Assembly (NCBI RefSeq): GCF_042650645.1
Contig: NZ_JBHSBI010000032.1
Span: 83,647-147,646, forward strand
Reading direction: 5' to 3'
DNA: 64,000 nt
Source of the DNA: Nonomuraea purpurea
GTDB lineage: Bacteria; Actinomycetota; Actinomycetes; Streptosporangiales; Streptosporangiaceae
In this document: in pieces, positions 42,828-51,277 of the stretch
How positions within the stretch are numbered: position 1 is the first letter of the stretch
Layout: each line of letters begins with the position of its first letter
Program-made: the position numbers and the translations under genes
Notes under the pieces: model-generated
Database searches by the model: none
What the model was told of the DNA's origin: nothing
The model's input: the letters and a program-made list of their open reading frames with translations, nothing else

Positions 42828-44435
42828 ATGCTCGAGGGATGTGTTCCGTGGCCTGACGAGGCCGCCGCCCGCTACCGGGCCGCGGGCTACTGGCGCGGCG
42901 AGGTGCTCGGCGACCTCACCGCCGACATCGCCAAGAGCGACCCCGCACGGGTGGCGATCGTGGCTGCGGGCCGCAGGCATACCTACGCCGAGCTGGACGA
43001 GCGCGCCTCGCGGCTGGCCGGCGGCCTGCACGCCCTGGGTGTGCGGCCGGGCGACAGAGTCGTGGTGCAGCTGCCGAACCGCTGGGAGTTCGTCGTCGTC
43101 TGCCTGGCGCTGTTCCGCCTGGGAGCCCCGCCGGTCCTCGCGCTTCCCGCGCACCGGCGCGCGGAGATCGCGTATCTGTGCGCGCACACGGACGCGGTCG
43201 CCTACATCTGCCAGGACACCCACCAGGGGTTCGACTTCCTCGGCCTGGCCGAGGACGTACGAGGCGAGGTGCCGGGGCTGCGGCACGTCCTGGTGGCGGG
43301 ATCAGAAGGCGCGCAGCCCATGAAACCCGGCTTCCTGCCGCTCGGCGACATCGACGCGGAACCCGCCAGGCTCCCCGCGCCCGACCCCGGCGACGTGGCG
43401 TTCTTCCTGCTGTCGGGCGGCACGACCGGGCTGCCCAAACTGATCCCGCGCACCCACGACGACTACGCCTTCCAGATACGCGCCACCGCCGAGGCCATGG
43501 GGTTCGGCGAAGGCGACGTCTACCTGGCGGCGCTTCCCGTCGCGCACAACGCGGCGCTCGGCTGCCCGGGGGTGCTGGGCGCGCTGCGGGCCGGCGGCAC
43601 CGCCGTACTGGCCGCGAGTCCCAGCCCCGACGAGGTGTTCCCGCTGATCGCCGCCGAGGGGGTGCGGCTGACCACGCTCATGCCCGCCTTCCTTCCCCTC
43701 TGGCTGGACCTGGCACCACTGTTCGAGGCGGACCTGTCGGGGCTGACGATCGAGGTGGGCGGAGCCAAGCTCAGGCCCGAGGTGGCCGAACGCATCCGCC
43801 CGGAGCTCGGCGCCACGCTCACCCACTGGTTCGGCATGGCCGAGGGGCTGCTCTGCTTCACCAGAGGTGACGATCCGCCGCACCTTCCCGTCCACACCCA
43901 GGGCCGTCCGCTCTGCGAGGACGACGAGCTGCGCGTCGTGGACGAGCAGGGCCGGGACGTCGCCCCCGGCGAGGCCGGCGAGCTGCTGGCACGTGGTCCG
44001 TGCGTGCTGCGCGGATACTACCGGGCGCCCGAGTACAACGCCCGCGCCTTCACACCGGACGGGTTCCTGCGGACCGGGGATGTGGTCCGCTTCGCCGAGA
44101 CCGGAGAGCTGGTCGTGGAGGGGCGCATCAAGGACGTGGTCAACAGGGGCGGGGAGAAGGTGCCGGCCGAGGAGCTGGAGGAGCATCTGCTGGCGCACCC
44201 GGCGGTCCGCGACGCCGCCGTCATCGCGGTCCCCGACCCGAGGCTGGGCGAGAAGACGTGCGCGGTGCTGGTGACCGCCGGGACCCGGCCGGATCTGGCC
44301 GAGCTGCGCGCGTTCGTGGCCGGGCGCGGGGTGGCCGAGTACAAGCAGCCGGACCAGGTGCGCTACGTGGACGTGCTGCCCAGGACCGGGGTGGGCAAGG
44401 TCGACAAGGTCGCTCTTCGTTCGGCGACGGGGTAG
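42828..44435 (+). CDS. Aryl-AMP ligase (DhbE/EntE family), salicylate-type pocket
   Basis: The 535-residue adenylating enzyme matches 2,3-dihydroxybenzoate/salicylate-AMP ligases along its full length: N-terminal WPDEAAARYRAAGYW, P-loop LLSGGTTGLPKLIPRTH, PVAHN (His240, Asn241), WFGMAEGLL, and the C-terminal Lys in RTGVGKVDK. At the two positions reported to separate substrates, DhbE has Ser and Val (dihydroxybenzoate); this protein has Cys246 (HNAALGCPG) and Leu342 (AEGLLCFT), as in salicylate enzymes. It would activate a salicylate-like acid and load it on an aryl carrier domain for the thiazoline NRPSs. No salicylate synthase gene is in the window. Confidence 0.9.
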   Translation: MLEGCVPWPDEAAARYRAAGYWRGEVLGDLTADIAKSDPARVAIVAAGRRHTYAELDERASRLAGGLHALGVRPGDRVVVQLPNRWEFVVVCLALFRLGAPPVLALPAHRRAEIAYLCAHTDAVAYICQDTHQGFDFLGLAEDVRGEVPGLRHVLVAGSEGAQPMKPGFLPLGDIDAEPARLPAPDPGDVAFFLLSGGTTGLPKLIPRTHDDYAFQIRATAEAMGFGEGDVYLAALPVAHNAALGCPGVLGALRAGGTAVLAASPSPDEVFPLIAAEGVRLTTLMPAFLPLWLDLAPLFEADLSGLTIEVGGAKLRPEVAERIRPELGATLTHWFGMAEGLLCFTRGDDPPHLPVHTQGRPLCEDDELRVVDEQGRDVAPGEAGELLARGPCVLRGYYRAPEYNARAFTPDGFLRTGDVVRFAETGELVVEGRIKDVVNRGGEKVPAEELEEHLLAHPAVRDAAVIAVPDPRLGEKTCAVLVTAGTRPDLAELRAFVAGRGVAEYKQPDQVRYVDVLPRTGVGKVDKVALRSATG

Positions 44436-44443
44436 CCGTGCCT

Positions 44444-44474
44444 CCGCCTGGTCGCCGGGCCGGCGACCAGGCGG
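44444..44474. terminator. Bidirectional terminator (perfect 15-bp palindrome arms)
   Basis: CCGCCTGGTCGCCGG (44444-44458) and its exact complement (44460-44474) flank one central base. It lies between the convergent aryl-AMP ligase and methyltransferase genes and would fold into a long GC hairpin in either transcript. Confidence 0.8.
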
Positions 44475-44480
44475 ACCTCG

Positions 44481-45566
44481 TCAGCCGGTCAGCCGGTACA
44501 TGCGGTGGAAACGGTCGCCGATCGGCACCTCGACGGCGTCGGCGAACCCGGCCGCGACGGCCAGGTCGCGGACCGCCTCGGGGCGCAGCACCGTCCCCGG
44601 CCCTCCCTGACCGGGCCCCAGCTGCGAGACCGGCAGGCAGTGCAGGACGCTGGTGGCGTACTGGAAACGCTCGATCTCGTCCGCGGGCGCGGTGAAGTGG
44701 GGCGCGACCTTGGCGTCGAGCACCAGCACCTCGCCCTCCTCCGCGCGCAGCGCGCGGCAGGCCCTCAGGACCTCGACCGGCCGGGTCATTTCGTGCAGCG
44801 TGTCGAACAGGCACACCAGGTCGTATTCGCCGTCCGCGTGCGCCGCGTCCTGGGCACGGAAGACGACCCTGTCGGCCACCCCTGCCCCTTCGGCGTTGGC
44901 GCCCGCCGCCGCAATCGTCTCCTTGTCCAGGTCGAAGCCGTCCACCTGGGCCCACGGGTAGGCGCGGGCGATCGCGATGGCCGCCCACCCGGCGCCGCAC
45001 CCCAGGTCCGCCACCCGGCTCGGGCCGCCACGCAGCCGGGCCGAGACGTCGGGCAGCGCGGAGCGGAACCAGCCGGGCAGCGCGTGCATGAACAACGCCC
45101 GGTTGGCCCCTGAGTGTCCCTCGCGCCAGTCCTGGCCGTACGCGTCGTCGCCCAGCCCCGCACCGGTGCGATAGGCCTCCAGCAGGCCGGGCAGCGCCGC
45201 CGCGACCCCGCCGAGCGGCAGCATCGTGAGCGACACCATCGACAGCGGGCTGTCCGAGGCGAGCAGCACCTCGGCGTGATCAGCAGGCAGGGTGTACACG
45301 CGCAGGGACGCCTCCGCCTCGTCGCTGACGTCGAGGAAGCCCGCGACCGCCTGCTGTTCCAGCCACTCGCGGGCGTAGCGCGCCCCGATCCCGGCGCGTC
45401 GCGCCAGCTCCTCGGCGGTCGCGGGGCACTCGGCAAGGGCGCTGTAGAGCCCGAGCCGCACACCCAGGTAGCCGGCCAGCAGCTCCTGGGTGTGCAGCAT
45501 GGCCATGAACAGCCGCAGGTTCAGCGCCCTCCCGCGCCCGCTCTGAGCCGGTGACGAGGCCGTCAT
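44481..45566 (-). CDS. Class I SAM-dependent methyltransferase with N-terminal winged helix
   Basis: The 361-residue protein has a helical/winged N-terminal part (GLYSALAECPATAEELARRA), then a methyltransferase domain with motif I VADLGCGAGWAAIAIARAYP (about residues 186-205), VDGFDLDKETIAAA and DLVCLFDTLHEM. It differs from the three COMT-like paralogues and resembles small-molecule C-, N- or O-methyltransferases. It overlaps the ACP stop by 4 bp, so it may act on a carrier-bound chain loaded by the adjacent acyl-AMP ligase. Confidence 0.85.
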   Translation of the reverse strand: MTASSPAQSGRGRALNLRLFMAMLHTQELLAGYLGVRLGLYSALAECPATAEELARRAGIGARYAREWLEQQAVAGFLDVSDEAEASLRVYTLPADHAEVLLASDSPLSMVSLTMLPLGGVAAALPGLLEAYRTGAGLGDDAYGQDWREGHSGANRALFMHALPGWFRSALPDVSARLRGGPSRVADLGCGAGWAAIAIARAYPWAQVDGFDLDKETIAAAGANAEGAGVADRVVFRAQDAAHADGEYDLVCLFDTLHEMTRPVEVLRACRALRAEEGEVLVLDAKVAPHFTAPADEIERFQYATSVLHCLPVSQLGPGQGGPGTVLRPEAVRDLAVAAGFADAVEVPIGDRFHRMYRLTG

Positions 45567-45865
45567 CCGGCCAGCGCGCCGCGCTCACGCAGGGAGGACA
45601 CGACGTGCCCGCCCACGGCCTCGATGGTGGTGATCCGACGCGCGGTCTCCTCGTCGATGGGCTGCAGGTCGAACTCGTCCTCAAGGGTGAAGGCGAGCTC
45701 CAGCAACGCGAGCGAGTGAAAGCCGAGGTCCTCGACGAGTCGCGCGCCGCCGTCCGTGGCCGCCTGCCCTGGAGAGGGGGCGAGCTCCAGGATGATTTCG
45801 CAGACGTAGGCGCGCACTTCCTCTTCGGAGCGGCCGGGGGCGGTGGTGGTCGACTGTTCGGTCAT
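45563..45865 (-). CDS. Stand-alone acyl carrier protein
   Basis: The 100-residue acidic protein has a phosphopantetheine site DLGFHSLALLEL (Ser51), with His in place of the usual Asp before Ser. It overlaps the upstream acyl-AMP ligase gene and the downstream methyltransferase gene by 4 bp each. This ACP is distinct from the PKS ACP encoded at 31300. The adjacency implies that the ligase adenylates an acid and transfers it to this ACP as a dedicated starter or side-chain carrier. Confidence 0.9.
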   Translation of the reverse strand: MTEQSTTTAPGRSEEEVRAYVCEIILELAPSPGQAATDGGARLVEDLGFHSLALLELAFTLEDEFDLQPIDEETARRITTIEAVGGHVVSSLRERGALAG

Positions 45866-47529
45866 GATGTGCCTCCTGTGATCACGGTTCCCTGCAGGCG
45901 GTCGTTGACAAAGGCCTGCCAGAGCTGGCGACGCTTCGGTTTTCCGCTGGAGGTCCTGGCGATCGACCCGCGCGGGACGGACACCAGCACGACCTCGGCC
46001 CCTTCCGCATGCCGAGGGAGCAACTCCAGCGCGGACTCAACCCAGCCCTGTTGTGCTTGCTCGAAGACGGCGACCACGGTGGCGGCGCCCGACCTGTGGC
46101 CGAGCAGTGCGGCCATCCGGTGCGGAGGGACTCCCGCGTGGTGCATGGTCAGCTCGAGATCCTCGGCGAACAGCGACCTGCCGCGCAGCTTGAGGCTGTC
46201 GCCGAGCCTGCCGAGCACGTACAGCTGGCCCTCGTGCAGGAAGCCGATGTCTCCCGTGCGCAGCCTGCCGTCCTCGATCGAGGTGGACGAGCCGCTCTGG
46301 CCGGTCACATACCCTCTGGCCACCGACTCGCCGCTGACGACGATCTCCCCGACCACGCCGTCGTCGAGTGCTTCGCCGTCCTCGTCCTGCACGGTGACGC
46401 TCACGCCGGCCATCGGCGTGCCGCACCCGATGACCGGCTGGCGCGCGTCGCCGGGGCCTGCGGGCTCGGCGGGCTTCTCGGCCCGGCCGCCGAGCCGGAG
46501 CTGCGACGTCTGCACGTGCAGCGTGGTCCACGCATCGTCCAGGCCGAGCCCCGTGACCGCGAGCGTGCCCTCCGCCAGCCCGTAGGCGGGCAGCACGGCC
46601 CTTCGCTTGAACCCGCACGGCTCGAGCAACCGGCAGAACCGCTTGAGCACCTGGTCGTCGACCCGCTCGGCGCCGACGATGACGGCGCGCAGCCGCGACA
46701 GGTCGAGCCCGTCCAGGGCCTGCGGCCTGACCCTCCTGGCAAGGTAGCCGAGGCCGAAGTTGGGCATCGAGGTGAGCACGGCGCCGCCCGCGTCGAAGCA
46801 GCGCAGGAACCTGGCGGGGTCGCGGATGAACTCTTCCGGCGGCATCTGCCGCAGGTCGCTGCCGTTGACCACCGGGGTGATCAGGCAGCCGATCAGCCCC
46901 ATGTCGTGGTGCACGGGCAGCCAGGTCGCGGTGGCGTCGTCCCTGGTCATGCGGAGCCAGGAGCGGATGGCGGCCACGTTGGCGGCCAGCGCGCCGTACG
47001 GCACGAGGACGCCGCGCGCGTGGCCGCTCGACCCCGAGGTGAATTGCAGCAGCGCCAGCTCGCCCGGGTCGCGGATCGCGGGCGCCCCTTCGCCGGCCGC
47101 GATCACCTCCTCGGTGGGCAGCACGGGCACGTCGCCGACGATCTCGGCGATCCGCTCGACGAGGCCGGCGTCGGCCACGACGAGCGCGGGCCGCGCGGTG
47201 CGTACTAGCCCGGACACATGCGCGCGGTAGAGCTCGCGGTCCTGGAAGGTCATCGGGGGCGCGATGGGCGAGGCGGCCGCGCCGGCCAGCATGGCGCCGA
47301 AGAGCGTGCCGACGAAGTGCGGTCCTGCCCCCTGGACGATCGAGACCACCTGGCCGCGGCGCACACCCCGGGCGCGCAGCCCGGCCGCCACGCCCCCGGC
47401 CAGCGTCGCGAGCCTGTCGTAGGGCCAATGGTCCCATCCGTCGCCGCGAGCGAAGTCTATGCCGCGTGCCGGGTCGGGATCGGTGATCCAGTCGAGCAGC
47501 GACGCCTGGGCTTGCTTCTCGGTCAGCAT
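45862..47529 (-). CDS. Fatty acyl-AMP ligase (FAAL family)
   Basis: The 555-residue protein has FAAL features: ALLQFTSGSSGHARGVLV as P-loop, THE-equivalent TWLPVHHDMGLIG, LPAYGLAEGTLAVTG and the SGKPKRRQLW C-terminal Lys region. FAALs form acyl-adenylates and pass them to carrier proteins rather than CoA. ATG 47529 (MLTEKQAQASLL) is chosen; a TTG/ATG pair 18-21 bases upstream is in frame but has no ribosome-binding site. With the ACP gene it forms a loading unit. The acid is unknown, perhaps a fatty acid or the type II PKS polyene acid. Confidence 0.9.
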   Translation of the reverse strand: MLTEKQAQASLLDWITDPDPARGIDFARGDGWDHWPYDRLATLAGGVAAGLRARGVRRGQVVSIVQGAGPHFVGTLFGAMLAGAAASPIAPPMTFQDRELYRAHVSGLVRTARPALVVADAGLVERIAEIVGDVPVLPTEEVIAAGEGAPAIRDPGELALLQFTSGSSGHARGVLVPYGALAANVAAIRSWLRMTRDDATATWLPVHHDMGLIGCLITPVVNGSDLRQMPPEEFIRDPARFLRCFDAGGAVLTSMPNFGLGYLARRVRPQALDGLDLSRLRAVIVGAERVDDQVLKRFCRLLEPCGFKRRAVLPAYGLAEGTLAVTGLGLDDAWTTLHVQTSQLRLGGRAEKPAEPAGPGDARQPVIGCGTPMAGVSVTVQDEDGEALDDGVVGEIVVSGESVARGYVTGQSGSSTSIEDGRLRTGDIGFLHEGQLYVLGRLGDSLKLRGRSLFAEDLELTMHHAGVPPHRMAALLGHRSGAATVVAVFEQAQQGWVESALELLPRHAEGAEVVLVSVPRGSIARTSSGKPKRRQLWQAFVNDRLQGTVITGGTS

Positions 47530-47632
47530 GTGTCTCGCTCTCCGCATCAAAAAACAACATGCAAGGCTTACCGAATATGCTGAGAAGATACTAGCCTGAA
47601 ATCAAGATACTAGACCCTCTGGGGAGCCTACG
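47530..47632. promoter_or_regulatory. Divergent promoter region with two AAGATACTAG direct repeats
   Basis: AAGATACTAG occurs at 47585-47594 and 47604-47613, a 19-bp period. Its complement CTAGTATCTT matches the motif in the other cluster promoters. The region separates the acyl-AMP ligase operon (minus) and the flavin monooxygenase-like gene (plus). Confidence 0.65.
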
Positions 47633-48781
47633 GTGAACGAGACCCTGTCCAGAGCCGTCGAGCTGGCACCCGTCATCGGCAAGCGCGCGGCGGAGATCGA
47701 GCAGGCCGGACGGGTGCCGTCCGACCTGGTCGGCCAGCTCGCCGAGGCGGGCTGCCTGCGCATGCTCGTCCCCGCACGGCATGGCGGCGAGGAGTTGCCT
47801 CTCACGCAGGCGTTGCGCGTGATCGAGGAGCTCGCCCGCGCGGACGGCTCGACCGGCTGGCTGGCAGGCCAGGTGGGTCTGGCCCATCTGATCTTCGCGT
47901 GCTTCCCCGAGCAGGCCCAGCAGGAGATCTACGCCGGCGGCCCCGACGTGATGGGGGCAGGTGCGGTCGCGCCGAAGGGGCGGGCGACCGCGGACGGCCA
48001 CGGGTGGCGGGTCAACGGGCGCTGGCCGTTCGTGACCGGCGCGCCCCAGGCCGCGTGGATCTATCTCAACTGCCTGGTCGTCGAGGGCCGCACCCCGCAG
48101 GTCGACGCGCGCGGCGTGCCGCGGACCAGGATGACGCTCATCCCCGCCGCCGAGCTCGAGGTGATCGACACCTGGGACGTGCTGGGCCTGCGCGGCACGG
48201 CCAGCCACGACGTCCAGGCCGGCGCGGTCGCATGCCCCGCCTGGCGGGGCTTCAGCCTGGACAGCGAGGCGCCGCAGGCCCAGCGGGCCGTCTTCTCCAT
48301 CGCCCAGGCCGGACTGCTCATCGCCGCGGTGGACGTGGGGATCGCGCAGGGCGCGCTCGACGAGGTGATCGAGCTGGCCGTGACCGGTCGGCGCCGCGCG
48401 TTCGCGCGCAGGTCGATGGCCTCCTCACCGGGGTTCCAGGACCGCCTGGGCGAGGCGCACATGGCCGTGCGGGCGGCCAGGGCGCTGCTGCACCGTGAGG
48501 CCGACACGGCGTGGTCGTCCGCCGCCGCGGGCCGGGTGGCCGCGCCCGTCGAGCGGGCGTGCCTGCGTGCCACCGCGGCCCAGGTGACCGAGCTGGCCGC
48601 GCAGGCCGTACGCGCCGCGCACGGGCTGGCCGGCGGTTCGGCCGTGTACAGCAGCTCGCCGCTGCAGCGCCGGCTGCGCGACATCCACACGGCCACCCAG
48701 CACTTCGTCAACGGCCGCGACTTCTACGGCACGGTAGGCGCGCTGCTGGTCGGCGAGGAGGTCGAGCCCTCGAGCTTCTGA
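47633..48781 (+). CDS. Acyl-CoA-dehydrogenase-fold flavin monooxygenase (group D type)
   Basis: The 382-residue protein starts at GTG 47633 after a GGGGAG sequence. It has the acyl-CoA dehydrogenase fold: N-terminal helical domain (RMLVPARHGGEELPLTQAL), beta domain (GWRVNGRWPFVTGAPQA, TWDVLGLRGTASHDV) and C-terminal helices. The clear lack of a catalytic Glu loop and the GLRGTASHDV motif fit HsaA/HpaB-like hydroxylases that use reduced flavin from a partner. Aromatic or N-hydroxylation is plausible. The reductase encoded at 19604 could supply FADH2/FMNH2. Confidence 0.82.
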   Translation: MNETLSRAVELAPVIGKRAAEIEQAGRVPSDLVGQLAEAGCLRMLVPARHGGEELPLTQALRVIEELARADGSTGWLAGQVGLAHLIFACFPEQAQQEIYAGGPDVMGAGAVAPKGRATADGHGWRVNGRWPFVTGAPQAAWIYLNCLVVEGRTPQVDARGVPRTRMTLIPAAELEVIDTWDVLGLRGTASHDVQAGAVACPAWRGFSLDSEAPQAQRAVFSIAQAGLLIAAVDVGIAQGALDEVIELAVTGRRRAFARRSMASSPGFQDRLGEAHMAVRAARALLHREADTAWSSAAAGRVAAPVERACLRATAAQVTELAAQAVRAAHGLAGGSAVYSSSPLQRRLRDIHTATQHFVNGRDFYGTVGALLVGEEVEPSSF

Positions 48782-48807
48782 CCGGAGCCAGAAGGGCCCG
48801 AGGGCTC
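48764..48807. terminator. Terminator between convergent monooxygenase genes
   Basis: GAGCCCTCG (48764-48772) pairs with CGAGGGCTC (48799-48807), and an inner CTTCTG (48775-48780) pairs with CAGAAG (48789-48794). The structure overlaps the stop codon of the plus-strand gene and precedes the end of the minus-strand gene at 48818. Confidence 0.7.
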
Positions 48808-48817
48808 GCCGCGGCGG

Positions 48818-50173
48818 TCAGGCCGGCAGGCACTGCGCTGATCGCACGCCCGCGCCGTAGTACCGCTCGCGCAGCGTCTCCTCCTGCGGGTCGTAGGCCG
48901 TGCGGAACAGTCCGCGCCGCTGCAGCTCGGGAATCAGCAGCCGGCAGATGTCGTCGATGCCCTGCGTGGTCGGGCAGGGCATCAGGTTGAACCCGTCCAC
49001 GTCCGCCCTCTCCAGCCACTCCTCCATCCGGTCCGCCACCTCCTCGACGGTGCCGAACAGCGTGACCGGGCTGTTCCTGCGCGGCCGTCTGGCCGTGGCC
49101 ACCAGGTAGCGGACGTCGTCCACGGTCCACTCCTTGTCCGGCCCGAGCCGCTTGAGGAAGCCGACGAAGCTCTGGCTGCCCTGGCCGGCGATCTCCGAGA
49201 CGGGCGTCTCGCCGGGGTAGGCGGCCAGGTCCACGTCCATCCAGCCGCACCACTTGGCCAGCTGCCCCTCCCCGCTCCACAGCCGTACGTACTCCTCCGC
49301 GCGCCGCCTGGCCTCCTCACGCGTGCCAGCCACCATCACCATCGACCCCTGCAGCGCCTTGACCGAGCGCGGGTCGCGGCCCAGCTCGGCGGCCTTGGCG
49401 CGCAGCTGGGCGACCTGCTCGGCGCCGCGCGCCGGATCGGGCAGCGTGAGGAAGACCACCTCGGCGTGCGTGGCGGCGAACTCGAGCCCCCGCGCCGACG
49501 CCCCCGCCTGGTACAGCACCGGCGTGCGTTGCGGCGACGGCTCGCACTGGTGCGGCCCGCGCACGTCGAACCAGCGGCCCCGGTGCGCGATCTCGTGCAC
49601 CAGGCCGGGGTCGGCGAACATGTCGGCTTCGGCGTCCATGACCACCGCGCCGTCCTGCCAGCTGCGCTCCCACAGCGCCCTGGCCACAGCCACGTACTCG
49701 TCGGCGCGGTCGTAGCGCTTGTCGTGATCGAGAAAGTCGCCGAGCCCGTTCTCGGTCGCGGAACGCAGATACGAGGTCACGATGTTCCACCCGATCCTGC
49801 CGCCGGTCAGGTGGTCGAGTGAGCTGAACAACCGCGCGCACTCGTAGGGCGGGTGATAGGTGGTGGAGTAGGTCACGGCGAATCCGAGGCGCCGGGTCAC
49901 GGCGGCCAGAGCGGGGATGACCAGCACCGGGTCGATGGAGGGGATCTGCACGGCCTGCCGCACGGCAGGCCGCCACGACCCCTGGTAGACGTCGTAGACG
50001 CCGTGGATGTCGGCGAAGAACAGCGCGTCCACGCAGGCCGCCTCGAGCTGCCTGGCCACGCCCGTCCAATAGTCGAGCGACCGGTAGCCGGTCGCCGTGC
50101 GGTCGGCGGGATGCCGCCAGAACCCCTTGAACTGGGGAGAGGGGGAGCACTGCGTGAAAACATTCAGGTGCAT
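48818..50173 (-). CDS. LLM-class flavin monooxygenase (NtaA/SnaA/DszA branch)
   Basis: The 451-residue protein is a luciferase-fold enzyme of the long NtaA/DszA type: SLDYWTGVARQLEAACVDAL, YSTTYHPPYECARLFSSLDH, GRIGWNIVTSYLRSATENG and DHDKRYDRADEYV. Members oxidise C-S, C-N or polyketide carbons with FMNH2 from a separate reductase. It is a single-gene minus-strand unit transcribed from the divergent region before 50261. It is not closely related to the SsuD-like enzyme encoded at 20155, so two different flavin oxidations are expected. Confidence 0.9.
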   Translation of the reverse strand: MHLNVFTQCSPSPQFKGFWRHPADRTATGYRSLDYWTGVARQLEAACVDALFFADIHGVYDVYQGSWRPAVRQAVQIPSIDPVLVIPALAAVTRRLGFAVTYSTTYHPPYECARLFSSLDHLTGGRIGWNIVTSYLRSATENGLGDFLDHDKRYDRADEYVAVARALWERSWQDGAVVMDAEADMFADPGLVHEIAHRGRWFDVRGPHQCEPSPQRTPVLYQAGASARGLEFAATHAEVVFLTLPDPARGAEQVAQLRAKAAELGRDPRSVKALQGSMVMVAGTREEARRRAEEYVRLWSGEGQLAKWCGWMDVDLAAYPGETPVSEIAGQGSQSFVGFLKRLGPDKEWTVDDVRYLVATARRPRRNSPVTLFGTVEEVADRMEEWLERADVDGFNLMPCPTTQGIDDICRLLIPELQRRGLFRTAYDPQEETLRERYYGAGVRSAQCLPA

Positions 50174-50260
50174 ACCGGAACGCTACGCCCAAAGCTATCT
50201 TCTATTCAAAGCTTCTCGTATCTTGATAGCAGTGTTGTGTCTTCGAGGAGAGGCGGCGGA
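50174..50260. promoter_or_regulatory. Divergent promoter region with long imperfect dyad and cluster motif
   Basis: TATCTTCTATTCA (50196-50208) followed by CTCGTATCTTG (50215-50225) lies inside an inverted repeat whose outer arms are GCTATC (50194-50199) and GATAGC (50225-50230). The first 13 bp are identical to 35437-35449. The region separates the NtaA-like gene and the third methyltransferase gene. Confidence 0.65.
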
Positions 50261-51274
50261 GTGGTCACGCGTCCACGCATCGACATCCAGGCGGTCACCG
50301 AACTGACGGAGCTCGCCGACTACATCGTGCCGTTCGCCATCAGGGTGGTGTGCGATTTCTCGGTCGCCGACGAGCTGACCGAAGGGCCGCGATCAGTCGA
50401 GGAGCTGGCCAAGGCGACGGGAACGCATGCGCCCACGCTGCTGCGCGTGCTGCGGGCGCTGGCCGGACGTGGGATCTTCGCCGAGGTGTCGCCGGAGGTC
50501 TTCGAGCTGACGCCGATGGCCGAGCCGTTGCGTTCTGACCATCCGTTCTCGGTCAGGGAGTGTTTTCCCCTCATGCCGCCGGACATCCGGTCCTGGGCGC
50601 GGCTGAGCGACAGCATCCGCACGGGCCGCACCTCCTTCGACGACCTGCACGACCGGCCGTACTACGACTGGATGGCCGCCCACCCCTACGAGTGCGTGCG
50701 GTTCGAACGGTCGGCGGAGAGCGTGAACCCGCTGGTGCTGCGGACGCTGGTGCCCGCCGTGGACTGGTCGGGCATCGGCACGCTGGTCGACGTGGGGGGT
50801 GGGCACGGCACCTTCCTCGCGGGGCTGCTGCGCAGGCTGCCGGAGATGCGGGCCGTGCTGCTGGACCTGCCGCACGTGGTCACCGAGGTGCCGCAGGTCC
50901 TGGACAGGGCCGGGGTGAGCGGGCGCTGCGAGGTGGTGGGCGGCGACTTCCTGCGCGCCGTTCCCGAGGGCGGCGACGCCTACCTGCTGAAGACCGTCCT
51001 GCACGACTGGGACGACGAGCGGGCGGCGCTGATCCTGCGCAACGTGCGGGCCGCGATGCGCGAGGACAGCCGTGTGCTGGTGGTCGAGTCGATCCGCGAA
51101 AGCGGCGACGGCTACGACGTGGGGAAGATCATGGATGTCAAGGCGCTGGCCCTGTTCGGCGGGCACACCAGGACGCAGGCCGAGTTCAGGTCGCTGTTCG
51201 AGGCCGCCGGGCTGCGCATGGCCGGGGTGAGCAGGACGCCGACCATGTCGGTGATCGAGGCGGGGGCGCGCTGA
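50261..51274 (+). CDS. SAM-dependent O-methyltransferase (catalytic His intact)
   Basis: The 337-residue protein is a COMT/DnrK-type paralogue of the genes at 40692 and 41708. SAM motif TLVDVGGGHGTFLAG and the catalytic segment LLKTVLHDWDDERAAL, with the general-base His, are both complete, so this is the best candidate for a true O-methyltransferase. It starts at GTG 50261 (MVTRPRIDIQ), aligning with the paralogue start TRPRIDIQ; a GTG at 50236 is the longer alternative. GAGGAGAGG lies upstream. A VOC-protein gene follows 3 bp later. Confidence 0.92.
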   Translation: MVTRPRIDIQAVTELTELADYIVPFAIRVVCDFSVADELTEGPRSVEELAKATGTHAPTLLRVLRALAGRGIFAEVSPEVFELTPMAEPLRSDHPFSVRECFPLMPPDIRSWARLSDSIRTGRTSFDDLHDRPYYDWMAAHPYECVRFERSAESVNPLVLRTLVPAVDWSGIGTLVDVGGGHGTFLAGLLRRLPEMRAVLLDLPHVVTEVPQVLDRAGVSGRCEVVGGDFLRAVPEGGDAYLLKTVLHDWDDERAALILRNVRAAMREDSRVLVVESIRESGDGYDVGKIMDVKALALFGGHTRTQAEFRSLFEAAGLRMAGVSRTPTMSVIEAGAR

Positions 51275-51277
51275 GCC

